Origin: UBA4416 sp048498515
GTDB lineage: Bacteria > Bacteroidota > Bacteroidia > B-17B0 > Aurantibacillaceae
NCBI GenBank assembly: GCA_048498515.1
Contig: JBEHXV010000017.1
Coordinates: forward strand, 1-64,000
Length of the DNA: 64,000 nucleotides
Direction of reading: 5' to 3'
A program made the translations under genes and the position numbers. Position 1 is the stretch's first letter, and each line of letters begins with the position of its first letter. This document shows, in pieces, positions 38,531-48,501 of the stretch. The notes beneath the pieces were generated by a model. It worked only from the letters and a program-made list of their open reading frames with translations, made no database searches and was not told where the DNA came from.

Positions 38531-41500
38531 TTATATGGTAAATCCTATCACTAAAATATCATCAACCTGTTCAAAGTCGCCTTTCCATTTCAGGTGTTCA
38601 AGTTTAATGTTTTTTTCCTGTGTATTGAAATTTTCGGAAGCATTTTTAAGGATCAGCTCTTTAAATTTTGAGGTACTGAATTTTTTATTTCTGTTTCCAC
38701 CAAACTGGTCGGCATAACCGTCGGTAAAAATATAAAAATGGTCGCCTTTATTCACATGTATGGTATGTGTTGTATATTTCAAAGGCTCTTCACGGCTTTC
38801 GTGCCGGGTACCAATTGGTATCTTGTCGGCTTTAATTTCTCTTAATGTACCGTTATTCACGATCCACAAAGGCCTCATGGCACCCGCGTAATCAATGGTA
38901 TTTTTGCCGTGGTTTATTTTGCAAATGGCAATGTCCATCCCATCTTTCGATTCCGATTCGTTCTTGTATAACGCTTCTAAAACGCCGTTATTCAGTTCGT
39001 ATAAAATATCTTTCGGATCGGTTATTTTTTGTTCGTTCACTATTTTGTTGAGGATATTGTAACCAATGAGGCTCATGAAAGCGCCCGGTACGCCATGCCC
39101 TGTACAATCTACTGCCGCAATAATACTACAGTTGTTGATGTGCGTAAACCAGTAAAAATCGCCGCTTACAATATCCTTGGTCATGTACAACACAAAGGAC
39201 TGGGGCAGGTGTGTTTTAATAAGCTCATCCTGGGGCAGGATGGCGTGCTGTATTTTACGCGCGTAGGAAATACTGTCGAGGATATCCTTGTTCTTTTGCC
39301 AGATGATCTGTTCCTGCTTTTTGCGTTCGGTCACATCCGTATCAATAATGATGATCTTTTTCAAAATGCCCTCCTCATCAAAAATAGGCGTCAGGGTAGA
39401 GGACTCCCAGATCTCGACACCCTCTGCCACTTTGTTCAGCGCTTCGTAGTTCACCGATTTTTTGTGATAAACGGCCTCAGCCACAATGGTTTTAATACCG
39501 GGGTAATTGCTGATCTCGAAAATGGTTTCGCCCACGTTCTTTTTCAGTTCCTCCAGTGTAATACGGTTCAGTCGTACAAAACTCTCATTCACATATTCCA
39601 GTCGTCCTTCGGCATCCAGTATCAATACCACATTGTCGGTTCGGCTCGCCACCAGTGAGAGTTGTTCCAGCGCGGCATTTTTATCTTCAATGATCTTCGA
39701 CTGCTTTTCAATTTCCGAAGTGCGCTCATTCACACGTCGCTCGAGCAATAAGTTTTCTTTTTGAAGCGATTTTAAACGGTATTGCACAAATGCATAAATG
39801 GCAGACCCTCCAATGCCGATAACCAGCACCCAAAACCACCAGCGTTGCCACAACGGCGTTAATATGGTAAACGAATAAGTATCCTCATCGCTCCATACAT
39901 CCTCCTCGTTCTTTGACTGTACGATGAATTTATACGTACCCGGGCTCAGGTTAATGTAGCTTATCACTTTGCCGCTGTTCGAATAGAGCCATTCATCCTC
40001 CTGGCCGTCCAGCCGGTAACGGAACATCAGTTTATCTGGATTCTTGAGCCAGATCCCATCAAAGCTGATGGCCAGGTTGTTTTGGCTGTACCTGAACTCA
40101 TGAACCGAATCCATGGCAAAAGGTTTGAAATTGACCTGCAGTGTTTTGATGAAAGCGCTGGGTTTTAACGAATCGGTTTTAAGTTGACTTGCCCTGAATA
40201 CCAAAACTCCGTTGTTGGTTCCGCTGTAAATGGTGTTCTGGCTAAAGAAAACAGCATTCAGGTTAGGCTCCAGGTCACCCTCAAACAAATCGTAGTAACT
40301 CACCGAATTGTCCTGGCAGTTTATTTTATCAATGCCTTTGGCGTTAATGGCAAAGATGGTATTGTCGGAAGCAATGAGTTGCTGCGGTTGCTCATCCCTT
40401 AATCCATTGGCCTGGTTAATGGAAATGAGCGATTTGCCATCGTACCTGATAATACCATTTTCATTGGTGGTAGCCCATATGTTGTTGTATTTGTCCTTGC
40501 ACAAGGAGAAAGCCGTATTGGAGTTCAATTTGTACTTTTGGGTAAGGTTGGTAAATTGGCCATTGTCGTACACCTGCAGGCCGCCGCCATCCGTAGCAAT
40601 ATACAGCTTCGAGTTATTGTCGGTAATGCTGGCGTATACATAATCGCTGCCAAGACCTTCAACCCTGGTATAAACATAATCACTTCCCGGACCTTCGGCC
40701 TCGGTAAATGTTTTTTCAACTTTAAAAACCTTATCTCCGGCATTAATAATGGCCTTCATTAAGCCACCGCCCAGGGTCGAAATATAAACGGTCTTGTCAT
40801 CTGCAAAATAAATATTGGAAATGTTGTCGTTCGATATCTGGCCGTTCTTTGAATTGATAACCGTACTTTGATGCGTTTCGGCGCTCATAATAATAATGCC
40901 GTTCCCATAAGTACCGAACCAGATGTTGCCATCGGGCGCTTTAACGGCACAGGAAATGGTGTATTTGGCATTATCCTGTATTTTGTTCACCACTATTTTT
41001 CCATCCTTATCGGCCATTATTTTCGAAATGCCGTTACCCGTTCCAATCCACACCGAGTGGTCGTTATCGGTAGCCAAGGCCAGGATTTTATCATCGGCCA
41101 AACCATTGTTGTTATTTATAAAATCATAACGGCGGGCATACAATTGGTTCAATCCCTTTTTAGAGGCGATCCAGATCTGCCGGGCATTATCAATAAAGAT
41201 CTGGTTTACAGAAGTCGTTTGAATGATCTTTTCATAAGTGTAGATGCCAATTTTTCCATTATCAATTACCACAATGCCATCTTTTTCGGTAGCAACGGTA
41301 ATTTTTTTCGGTGTTTCCTCTATGCCATTCAAAATGGTTCCCATGGTCCAGTTGGCAAAAAAGGGAATCCGTTCTATCTTGTTATTGGCCAGGTTAAAGT
41401 AACACACCCCCGAATCCTGCATGGAAATAAGCAGCCGGCCCTCGTTGAGTGTAATGTCCCTGGTTATATTATCAGGTAAGCCGTTTTTATTTGAAATGAT

Positions 41501-42085
41501 GGAGAAAACAGGTTTTGAGCTAAGGTTTTTTAGTTCGGTAACACCCGCGTCGGTTCCGCACCAAATCCTGTCCTTACCATCGGTTTCTATTTTATAGATC
41601 ACATTATCACTCAGGCCATGCGCCGCGTCGTAATGTGTTAGCTGTTTGTTTGAGAGGGCATAGAGTCCGTTACCGTAGGTGCCAATGTAAATGCTTGAGT
41701 TCACCTCGCGAATGGACGTGATCTTTTCTTCGTTGCCTGCTTTTCCAAAATTAACCGAGTCGGCTACGCTGTTCTTTATAAAAAATACCTTTCCTTCTTT
41801 GGTACCTATCCACACGGTTTTATCAGAGCCAATGTGCAGGGCGCTTATTTCTTTTTTTAAAAAAGGCAGGTCTTTAAAAATATCAACGGCGGTTTTCCCA
41901 TCAAATTTATACACGCCTTCCTGGGTACCTATCCACAGGTAGCCGTTTGAGTCTTGTGTAATGACATGCACAGGTACATCTTTTTTGCCGGTAATGGAAA
42001 AATAATTTCTTACCTGCAGTTGAGCGAATAAATAGAAGTGGGCAAGTAATAAAACCAGGCAAAGGAATGATCGTTTTATTACCAT
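38531..42085 (-). CDS. Propeller-Y_Y_Y-PAS-SpoIIE sensor phosphatase
   Basis: A 1184-residue transmembrane sensor. After the signal peptide (residues 1-21) it has about 14 two-component-regulator-propeller repeats (SNGYLWIGTQEGVYKFDG, VWIGTGNGISKIMADKDG and others), a Y_Y_Y domain near 680-755 (FRYRLDGQEDEWLYS, SPGTYKFIVQSKNEE), one helix near 760-785, a coiled coil, a PAS domain (about 815-935), and a C-terminal SpoIIE/PP2C domain with GDFYWFTHI, AAVDCTGHGVPGAFMS and FTDGYADQFGG. The layout is like hybrid two-component sensors, but with a phosphatase in place of the kinase. A 12-residue tandem repeat (EGPGSDYVYTRV, EGLGSDYVYASI) interrupts a blade. Confidence 0.92.
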   Translation of the reverse strand: MVIKRSFLCLVLLLAHFYLFAQLQVRNYFSITGKKDVPVHVITQDSNGYLWIGTQEGVYKFDGKTAVDIFKDLPFLKKEISALHIGSDKTVWIGTKEGKVFFIKNSVADSVNFGKAGNEEKITSIREVNSSIYIGTYGNGLYALSNKQLTHYDAAHGLSDNVIYKIETDGKDRIWCGTDAGVTELKNLSSKPVFSIISNKNGLPDNITRDITLNEGRLLISMQDSGVCYFNLANNKIERIPFFANWTMGTILNGIEETPKKITVATEKDGIVVIDNGKIGIYTYEKIIQTTSVNQIFIDNARQIWIASKKGLNQLYARRYDFINNNNGLADDKILALATDNDHSVWIGTGNGISKIMADKDGKIVVNKIQDNAKYTISCAVKAPDGNIWFGTYGNGIIIMSAETHQSTVINSKNGQISNDNISNIYFADDKTVYISTLGGGLMKAIINAGDKVFKVEKTFTEAEGPGSDYVYTRVEGLGSDYVYASITDNNSKLYIATDGGGLQVYDNGQFTNLTQKYKLNSNTAFSLCKDKYNNIWATTNENGIIRYDGKSLISINQANGLRDEQPQQLIASDNTIFAINAKGIDKINCQDNSVSYYDLFEGDLEPNLNAVFFSQNTIYSGTNNGVLVFRASQLKTDSLKPSAFIKTLQVNFKPFAMDSVHEFRYSQNNLAISFDGIWLKNPDKLMFRYRLDGQEDEWLYSNSGKVISYINLSPGTYKFIVQSKNEEDVWSDEDTYSFTILTPLWQRWWFWVLVIGIGGSAIYAFVQYRLKSLQKENLLLERRVNERTSEIEKQSKIIEDKNAALEQLSLVASRTDNVVLILDAEGRLEYVNESFVRLNRITLEELKKNVGETIFEISNYPGIKTIVAEAVYHKKSVNYEALNKVAEGVEIWESSTLTPIFDEEGILKKIIIIDTDVTERKKQEQIIWQKNKDILDSISYARKIQHAILPQDELIKTHLPQSFVLYMTKDIVSGDFYWFTHINNCSIIAAVDCTGHGVPGAFMSLIGYNILNKIVNEQKITDPKDILYELNNGVLEALYKNESESKDGMDIAICKINHGKNTIDYAGAMRPLWIVNNGTLREIKADKIPIGTRHESREEPLKYTTHTIHVNKGDHFYIFTDGYADQFGGNRNKKFSTSKFKELILKNASENFNTQEKNIKLEHLKWKGDFEQVDDILVIGFTI

Positions 42086-42089
42086 GGCC

Positions 42090-42632
42090 TTAAACTTTAG
42101 GTTTTAGGGTAGCCTTTACTTCAACCTGTATAATAGAAGCGATCTTTTGATTCACCACTTTTGGGATACTGATGTTGTGATCGTCCAGTGGCACTTCAAA
42201 ATTGGTTTCCACGCTGATCTCTTTATCCTTAACAGTGATCTTTGTTTTGACGATTTTTTCCTTTTCGGCGCCATGGATGTTAAACGTACCTTTTGCCCTT
42301 ACGGTATAAGTGCCGTTTTTACTAAAATCAATATCTTCTATAATTTTACCTTTAAATACCGCTGTTTTGTATTTATTGGTTTCCATGTAATTTTCGCGAA
42401 AATGTTCTTTTTGCAGCCCGCTGTTAAAACCGTCAAAGGTTTCAATAATAACCGAAAAAGCCACTGATTTTGTGGCAACATCAATTACCCCGTTTGTTTT
42501 ATTGGATTGTGCTTTAATAAGCTCCAGCGGAGCCTCCGAGGTAAATTTAATCACCCCGTCTTTACATATATAAATCTGAGAATAAGCGGTATGGATAAAA
42601 ATGAGGGCTAATACTAAAAAAAAATTCTTCAT
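42090..42632 (-). CDS. YceI-like secreted protein
   Basis: A 180-residue secreted protein (signal peptide to about residue 18, TAYSQIY). It matches the YceI fold loosely: ICKDGVIKFTSEAPLELIKA, VAFSVIIETFDGFNSGL, EHFRENYMETNKYKTAVFKG and GTFNIHGAEKEKIV, in the same order as the true YceI at 23423-24022 but with low identity. It is first of a minus-strand operon; only four bases separate it from the propeller phosphatase gene, so it may carry or sense the ligand of that receptor (inference). Confidence 0.83.
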   Translation of the reverse strand: MKNFFLVLALIFIHTAYSQIYICKDGVIKFTSEAPLELIKAQSNKTNGVIDVATKSVAFSVIIETFDGFNSGLQKEHFRENYMETNKYKTAVFKGKIIEDIDFSKNGTYTVRAKGTFNIHGAEKEKIVKTKITVKDKEISVETNFEVPLDDHNISIPKVVNQKIASIIQVEVKATLKPKV

Positions 42633-42739
42633 AAAAAATGGTTCTTACAGGTAAATATAGTGATTTTATCGTTCTGTAAAAAGTATATTTTTAGGCTGTT
42701 TTTAAAGAGAAACTCCCTTTTTTATTATCTTTAAACCCT

Positions 42740-45700
42740 ATGTTCAGTTTTTCTTATTTTGTATATTCTTTCTTTCAGAAACGGAAATTTATTTTTGTCC
42801 TGCTTATTTTAGTTGCCTGTGGAGGCCTGGGTTTTCTGGCCTCAAAAATAAAGCTCGAAGAAGACATTACCCGTTTTGTTCCTTCCGACAAGAATTCCCA
42901 ATCCATTAACTCCATTCTCGATAATTTAAAATCAAAAGATAAGCTCATCATTCATGTTTCCGCTCAAAAAGACGATCAGATCGATCGGATCATCGAGCAG
43001 AGCGATTCGGTTTACAGTAGGCTAACAGCCAGGCTTAACAAAGACGATTATGCGGATATTACCTTTACCATTTCCGATAACCGTTTCCAGCAGATCTACG
43101 ATCTGTTTTACCATAACCTGCCCTTGTTTTTGGAAGAAAAGGATTATGAAAAGATCGCCAACCTCATTAAAACCGACAGCATCAATGCAACTGTTGAGCG
43201 CGATTACGCCACCATTCTTTCACCGCAAGGCATGGCGCTGGGAAAGTATATTCAGCGTGACCCCTTGAATTTTACACCCATTGCTTTAAAGAAACTGCAG
43301 AACATACAGATTGATGAGAACTTTGAAACGTATAATAACCACATCGTTACAAAGGACCATAAGCACCTGTTGATGTTCATTACCCCGGCACACCTGCCCA
43401 ATGATACCAAGGGGAATAGACATTTGATACAGGTGGTCGACAGTGCCCGCAAGGCCTTTTCGGACGAAACGGTTTTGGTGGAAGCCTTTGGTTCGGGCAT
43501 TGTATCGGCCGGTAATGCCGATCAGTTGCGTAAAGACAGTATTTATACATCAACCATAGCCGTTATCATTATTGCCTTATTGCTGGGCCTGTATTTTAAA
43601 AATCCATTGGTTACTATTTTTATTTTATTCCCCGTAGTGTTTGGAATGGTATTTTCCCTGAGCTTTTTATTTTTGCTCAAAGGTGTGGTATCGGCTATTG
43701 CCATTGGGGCGGGGGCAGTGGTACTGGGTATTGCCATTAATTATTCCCTCCACTTCTTTACGCACTACAAGCACACCCGCGATGTAAAAGAAGTTTTAAA
43801 AGATCTGACGGTTCCCATGCTGGTTGGCTGTACCACTACCGTTGGTGCTTTTTTGAGCTTGTTGTTTGCCAAATCGGAAGCGCTGCACGATTTTGGATTG
43901 TTTGCCGCCTTTTCTCTCATTGGCGCTATGCTCTTTTCCATTTTTGTGTTGCCACAGTTACTGAGGTTTAGTTTCCGTAAAGAGAAAGAAGTGGTTCATG
44001 CCGAAGGTGAACACCATTCGTGGATCGACCGTTTAACCGCGTATCGTTTCGATAAAAATAAAGTGATTGTTATTGGTGCTTTTGCGCTTACACTTGTGTT
44101 TGCCTTTTTTGCCGGGAACGTGGAGTTTGAAAGCGACATGAACAAAATGAGTTTCATGACAACCGAAACACGTGAAGCCGAAAAACACCTGGACGAGGTC
44201 AATAACTTTGCCGCCCGCTCTGTTTACGTGTTCAGTAACGGCAATACGCTGAACGAAGCGCTGGATAATAATACCATTGTTTCGAACAAGCTGGAAGAGT
44301 TTAAAAAACAGGGCCTCATTAAAAAATATTCTTCTGTCAGCGCTTTACTCATGTCGGATAAGGAGCAGCAGGCGCGCATTAACCGCTGGAACGCTTTTTT
44401 TACCAGGGCCAGGAAAGACAGTATTAAACAGCAGTTGATAGCGGCAGGCTTAAACTATAAGTTTAAAGAAAGCGCCTTTCAATCGTTTTACGATGTGCTC
44501 AACAGTTCTCCCAAGCACCTCCCGCAGGCCGATGCCGATACCCTCAATAAAGTACTCTTTAAAGAGTGGATTGGCAAAGTAGATGGCAAACCATCCATTA
44601 TAAACCATGTAAAAGTGGACGCAGAGAACAGGGCATTGATTTACAAGGCCTTTGAAAATAATCCCAACATTGTGGTGTTTGATAAGCAAAACCTCACATC
44701 CAAATTCGTGGATGTTATTAGCTCCGATTTTAATACCATCCTGCTCATTACTTCGTTATTGGTATTTGGTTTTATGTTGCTCAACCACGGGCGTATTGAA
44801 CTGGCCATTATCAATTTCCTGCCCATGTTTATCAGCTGGGTGTGGATTCTTGGTATCATGGGACTGTTTGGCATTAAGTTCAACATCATCAACATCATCA
44901 TCTCCACCTTTATTTTTGGTTTGGGCGACGACTATAGTATTTTTATTATGGATGGCCTGCTCAACGAGTATAAGTTCGGCAAGAAGAATCTTGATTCATT
45001 CAAATCATCTATTTTACTTTCGGCGCTGATTACCGTTATAGGAATAGGAGTCATGGTGTTTGCCAAACATCCGGCCCTGCAATCCATAGCCCTTATTACC
45101 ATTATTGGCATGGTGTGCGTGGTGTTCATTTCCTTTATTATGCAGCCTTTGTTGTTCAACTGGATGGTACTGAACCGTTATTACAAGGGAAAGTTACCTT
45201 ATTCGGCCAAATACATTTTAATTACCATTGTGGGCTTCCTTGGTTTCCTGATCGGTTCCCTGCTCATTACTATTTGCGGTGTGCTTCTCTTCACCATTTT
45301 TCCGGCAAAAACGGCTACACGAAAAGTAATCTTCCATTACCTTATCATGTACACCTTCCGTTTTATCCTGGCCTGTTTCTTTAATGTGAAGAAAACCATC
45401 GTCAATACACAAAACGAGACCTTCGAAAAACCCGCTATCATTGTTTCCAATCACCAGTCGCATATCGATCTGGCGCTTACCCTGCAGCTCTACCCAAAAA
45501 TTGTGGTATTCACCAACGACTGGGTGTATAATTCTCCTTTTTATGGCTGGATTGTACGCAAAGCCGATTATTACAAAGCTTCCGACGGTTATGATAATTG
45601 TATTCCATCGCTCAGGGAACTGGTGAAACAGGGCTATTCCATTTTAATTTTCCCCGAAGGAACCCGCAGTGTTACCGGCGATATTTTGCGTTTCCATAAA

Positions 45701-46606
45701 GGCGCCTTTTTACTGGCCGAACAACTACAGATGGATATTATTCCATTATTGTTGCATGGCGCGGGCGATGCGGTGACCAAAGGCGATTTCCATTTTAAAG
45801 ACGGTTCCTTAACGGTTAAAATTTTAGACAGAATAAGACCAACCGATCGCAGCTTTGGCGAAACTTACCAGGAACGCACCAAAGCCATTTGCAAACTCAT
45901 GCGCCGCGAATATGAGCTGCTGAAAGAAGAGCGTGAAACCGTTAGCTATTTCCGTGCCCGTTTAATTCGCAACTACATTTTTAAAGGGCCGGTACTCGAA
46001 TGGTACTGCCGCATTAAAACAGGCCTGGAAAATAACTACCAGCTGTTTGAAAGCCTGATGCCTAAAACCGGCAAAATTGTGGACGTGGGTTGTGGCTATG
46101 GATTTTTACCATACATGCTCATGTTCAAAGGCAGGCAACGCGAAATTTTAGGTGTGGATTACGATGATGAGAAAATTGCCGTAGCCGATAATTGCGTTGA
46201 CAAGTCTGATAAACTGTCCTTTGCGGTAGGCGATGTGACGGTGTATGATTTCCCGAATGCCGATGGATTCATTATCAGCGATGTGCTTCATTATTTAAAG
46301 GAAGAACAGCAGGTGCAGGTTATTGATAACTGCGTGTCTAAGCTCAACAAAGGTGGTGTATTGGTTATTCGCGATGCCGATAAGGACATTGCCACCCGCC
46401 AAAAAGGAACCTGGTATACCGAGTTTATGAGTACCAAAGTATTTAGCTTTAATAAAACCAAAAGCGATGGACTGCACTTTGTAAGTGGTACCTTAATTAA
46501 AGATACCATAGCCAAATACCCGCATTTAAGGCTGGAAGTACTGGATACTACCAAACTTACGTCGAATATTATTTACGTAGCGAGGTATAACGCTGCAACG
46601 GAGTAA
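42740..46606 (+). CDS. Trifunctional MMPL transporter / acyltransferase / methyltransferase
   Basis: A 1288-residue fusion. Residues 1-810 are an RND/MMPL-type transporter with twelve helices in two blocks and large periplasmic loops. Residues about 850-1090 are a lysophospholipid-type acyltransferase (NHQSHIDLAL with the H-x4-D and FPEGTRSVTGD). The last 170 residues are a class I SAM methyltransferase (VDVGCGYGFLPYML). Fusions like this sit in flexirubin/aryl polyene pigment clusters of Bacteroidota (recalled) and may move and attach the polyene acyl chain to lipid. None of the other cluster genes (ketosynthases, ACPs) are in the window. Confidence 0.9.
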   Translation: MFSFSYFVYSFFQKRKFIFVLLILVACGGLGFLASKIKLEEDITRFVPSDKNSQSINSILDNLKSKDKLIIHVSAQKDDQIDRIIEQSDSVYSRLTARLNKDDYADITFTISDNRFQQIYDLFYHNLPLFLEEKDYEKIANLIKTDSINATVERDYATILSPQGMALGKYIQRDPLNFTPIALKKLQNIQIDENFETYNNHIVTKDHKHLLMFITPAHLPNDTKGNRHLIQVVDSARKAFSDETVLVEAFGSGIVSAGNADQLRKDSIYTSTIAVIIIALLLGLYFKNPLVTIFILFPVVFGMVFSLSFLFLLKGVVSAIAIGAGAVVLGIAINYSLHFFTHYKHTRDVKEVLKDLTVPMLVGCTTTVGAFLSLLFAKSEALHDFGLFAAFSLIGAMLFSIFVLPQLLRFSFRKEKEVVHAEGEHHSWIDRLTAYRFDKNKVIVIGAFALTLVFAFFAGNVEFESDMNKMSFMTTETREAEKHLDEVNNFAARSVYVFSNGNTLNEALDNNTIVSNKLEEFKKQGLIKKYSSVSALLMSDKEQQARINRWNAFFTRARKDSIKQQLIAAGLNYKFKESAFQSFYDVLNSSPKHLPQADADTLNKVLFKEWIGKVDGKPSIINHVKVDAENRALIYKAFENNPNIVVFDKQNLTSKFVDVISSDFNTILLITSLLVFGFMLLNHGRIELAIINFLPMFISWVWILGIMGLFGIKFNIINIIISTFIFGLGDDYSIFIMDGLLNEYKFGKKNLDSFKSSILLSALITVIGIGVMVFAKHPALQSIALITIIGMVCVVFISFIMQPLLFNWMVLNRYYKGKLPYSAKYILITIVGFLGFLIGSLLITICGVLLFTIFPAKTATRKVIFHYLIMYTFRFILACFFNVKKTIVNTQNETFEKPAIIVSNHQSHIDLALTLQLYPKIVVFTNDWVYNSPFYGWIVRKADYYKASDGYDNCIPSLRELVKQGYSILIFPEGTRSVTGDILRFHKGAFLLAEQLQMDIIPLLLHGAGDAVTKGDFHFKDGSLTVKILDRIRPTDRSFGETYQERTKAICKLMRREYELLKEERETVSYFRARLIRNYIFKGPVLEWYCRIKTGLENNYQLFESLMPKTGKIVDVGCGYGFLPYMLMFKGRQREILGVDYDDEKIAVADNCVDKSDKLSFAVGDVTVYDFPNADGFIISDVLHYLKEEQQVQVIDNCVSKLNKGGVLVIRDADKDIATRQKGTWYTEFMSTKVFSFNKTKSDGLHFVSGTLIKDTIAKYPHLRLEVLDTTKLTSNIIYVARYNAATE

Positions 46607-46650
46607 AGTGTCACAATGCAATAATTTTGTCCAGTTCCCGTTGTTAAATC

Positions 46651-47043
46651 ATGAAAACAACCCTTTTAACCCTCCTTGTTCTTTGCCTCACATGTTTATC
46701 CTGCAAAAAAACAAAGCTCAAAGGCGACGATCAGCAATTTGTTGGTACCTGGCGCTGGGCCGGAGGTTATATTGATAACGGAGGGCCCGATTATAAGCTT
46801 CACATCATGGAAAAAGGAAGGTATAAATTATATAAAGGTTCAAAAAGAGTGGACCAGGGCAGGATGGTGAAGGAAGGCAAATACCTTGAATTTAAAAGTG
46901 ATGCCCCTGTATACCTGGTTGCTTCAAAACCACAATTCGTGATAGACAAACAGCAGATCATTTACCATACAAATCACAGCATTAGCCTGATGGCAAACGA
47001 GGGTTGCATTGATTGTAAGTCCTCGGGTTTTGAAAAGGAATAA
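46651..47043 (+). CDS. Small lipoprotein, lipocalin-like
   Basis: A 130-residue lipoprotein: lipobox TCLSC, then KKTKLKGDDQQFVGTWRWAGGY, a W-containing first strand as in lipocalin-like domains, and alternating strands (YKLHIMEKGRYKLYKGSKRV). Two C-terminal cysteines (GCIDCKSSG) could pair. It is 44 bases after the trifunctional gene on the same strand and may share its transcript. Function unknown. Confidence 0.65.
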   Translation: MKTTLLTLLVLCLTCLSCKKTKLKGDDQQFVGTWRWAGGYIDNGGPDYKLHIMEKGRYKLYKGSKRVDQGRMVKEGKYLEFKSDAPVYLVASKPQFVIDKQQIIYHTNHSISLMANEGCIDCKSSGFEKE

Positions 47044-47198
47044 GGCTTAAAAAGCAGTCCGTTGCTTTCTCCAAAAATTCTCCAAAAAGCCCTGATTATT
47101 AACAGAAAGTTATTAAAATGTAGTGCCGCCCCCATAGTAATCCTCATTTTTTATCTGTAATATTGATATGCTCTTTGTGTTATTAAATTATTACCATT

Positions 47199-47852
47199 AT
47201 GAAAATGATTCGATTATTTGTAGCCGGCCTCCTTTTATCTTCCTCTTTAAGTGTTATTGCCAGCAATAACCCTCCTTTAAATAAACCCAGTTATTTAATT
47301 TCATTTACAGCCGATTGCAATAACTATTACGCGCAAATTAAATGGACCACTGCCGAAGAAACAAAGAACGGTTATTTCATTATTGAACGTACCAAGGACG
47401 GTGTTCATTTTGAAACCATAGCCATGCTTAAAAATTCTGCCATCAATGGCCCAACCACCGTAGCGCACGAATACAGCATTATGGATGGCAGCCCCCTGAC
47501 CGGCATTTCTTACTACCGCATTTCAGAGGCGGACTCAACCGATAAAAAAGTATATATTAACACCATTGTATACGTGCCTTGCGAAAATGATGAAACCATT
47601 GACGCCGTAATTGAAGATGCCAATGTGACCATTGCACTGAACGCGGTATCTGAAGAAACAAAATCCTGCAAAGTAACCATTGTAGACGACTACAAAAGTG
47701 TTGTTTTAAACCAAACCTATAAGGTTGTGAACGGCATGAACAGCATTAAGATCGATACGAAGCTCACAGGCGGCGTTTACCTTTTAAAGGTAAATTACAG
47801 GAACGATAAATCGTTCAATAAAGTATTTAAAATAGAAGCTCCCGAAAAATAG
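47199..47852 (+). CDS. Secreted FN3-like protein with degenerate T9SS-type C-terminal domain
   Basis: A 217-residue exported protein. After the signal peptide (to about residue 22), residues 30-125 resemble the FN3-like domain that precedes sorting domains in other T9SS cargo (IKWTTAEETKNGYFIIERTK, ISYYRISEADSTDKK; compare the large protein at 24205). The C-terminal 80 residues form strands ending GGVYLLKVNYRNDKSFNKVF, like a sorting domain, but they lack the canonical PNP near the start, so export by T9SS is uncertain. Both parts together look like a cargo tail without its cargo. Confidence 0.62.
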   Translation: MKMIRLFVAGLLLSSSLSVIASNNPPLNKPSYLISFTADCNNYYAQIKWTTAEETKNGYFIIERTKDGVHFETIAMLKNSAINGPTTVAHEYSIMDGSPLTGISYYRISEADSTDKKVYINTIVYVPCENDETIDAVIEDANVTIALNAVSEETKSCKVTIVDDYKSVVLNQTYKVVNGMNSIKIDTKLTGGVYLLKVNYRNDKSFNKVFKIEAPEK

Positions 47853-47853
47853 T

Positions 47854-48339
47854 TTAGTTCACCGGGCGGTAAACCTTCACTTTTCCTTTTGTTAAGGTGG
47901 TTATATCCAGGGGGCTCAATCCCACTTTTCTTCCTGAGTAGCCGTTGTTTTGATGCGCCAGTGTGTAGTTGTCCTTATCTTTTACTTCGTAAATAACGGC
48001 CGTATGATGCGCCATCTTTTCCATGAACTTACGGTCGCCCACCTGGTAGTTTAAAACCACATTCTCAAACTGAATGATGTCGCCGGGTAAAACGGGTTCT
48101 TTTTTATAATTGACCTCTTTGCCAAATTTATACATGCCATCCCAGGTAGCACCGGCGTATTTTAAGGCTTCGGCAGCCACATCCCAGCATTCGCCGGTGG
48201 CTACTTTTTTGTTGATCTTGGTATTGATGTATTCAATGACCTTTTTATTGAGTTCGGGGATCCCATCCTGTGTTTGCAGTGTATAAGAGCTTAGCAAAAA
48301 GCCAAGCGACAGGAAAGCTGTGAGGAGGAGTGTTTTCAT
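47854..48339 (-). CDS. Secreted CHAP-like cysteine-peptidase-fold protein
   Basis: A 161-residue secreted protein with signal peptide (to about residue 22). The rest has GECWDVAAEALKYAGA, with a candidate nucleophile Cys, a basic middle (PVLPGDIIQFENVVL), then AHHTAVIYEVKDKDN with the candidate His and YTLAHQNNGYS. The Cys-His order and spacing are those of CHAP/NlpC papain-like folds, in particular the BBC1/AIM3 type (recalled). It may cut peptide or amide bonds in the envelope. The ATG at 48339 is chosen; a TTG 15 bases earlier is weaker. It converges with the FN3-like gene. Confidence 0.68.
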   Translation of the reverse strand: MKTLLLTAFLSLGFLLSSYTLQTQDGIPELNKKVIEYINTKINKKVATGECWDVAAEALKYAGATWDGMYKFGKEVNYKKEPVLPGDIIQFENVVLNYQVGDRKFMEKMAHHTAVIYEVKDKDNYTLAHQNNGYSGRKVGLSPLDITTLTKGKVKVYRPVN

Positions 48340-48469
48340 GATAATGTAATACAAAAATAAAGCTTAGTGACAGCTTTTTCTTTAAAAACCTGGTCAAAAA
48401 ATGTTAAGGACATCTATGTTAAAGCCGGCTTTCGTCGAAAAGCCTCGTCCGGCAAGCAAAATAAAGACG

Positions 48470-48477
48470 TATCTTTG
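48470..48477 (+). promoter_or_regulatory. -7 promoter element for the J-KTSC gene
   Basis: TATCTTTG, a full match to TAnnTTTG, 25 bases before the ATG at 48502. No -33 box was recognised. Confidence 0.5.
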
Positions 48478-48501
48478 CGCCCTGATTAAGGAACTATAAA
48501 A

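Noticed and set aside
39029..39658. 209-residue frame opposite the propeller phosphatase gene
   Set aside because: It lies wholly within a well-supported gene on the other strand, and its protein has no family features or coding bias of its own.
40184..40643. Overlapping frames near the propeller gene, 72-111 residues
   Set aside because: All are antisense or out-of-frame shadows of the propeller phosphatase.
40868..41479. 203-residue frame opposite the propeller phosphatase gene
   Set aside because: It is a mirror of the repetitive propeller coding sequence, with no promoter, no start context and no domain.
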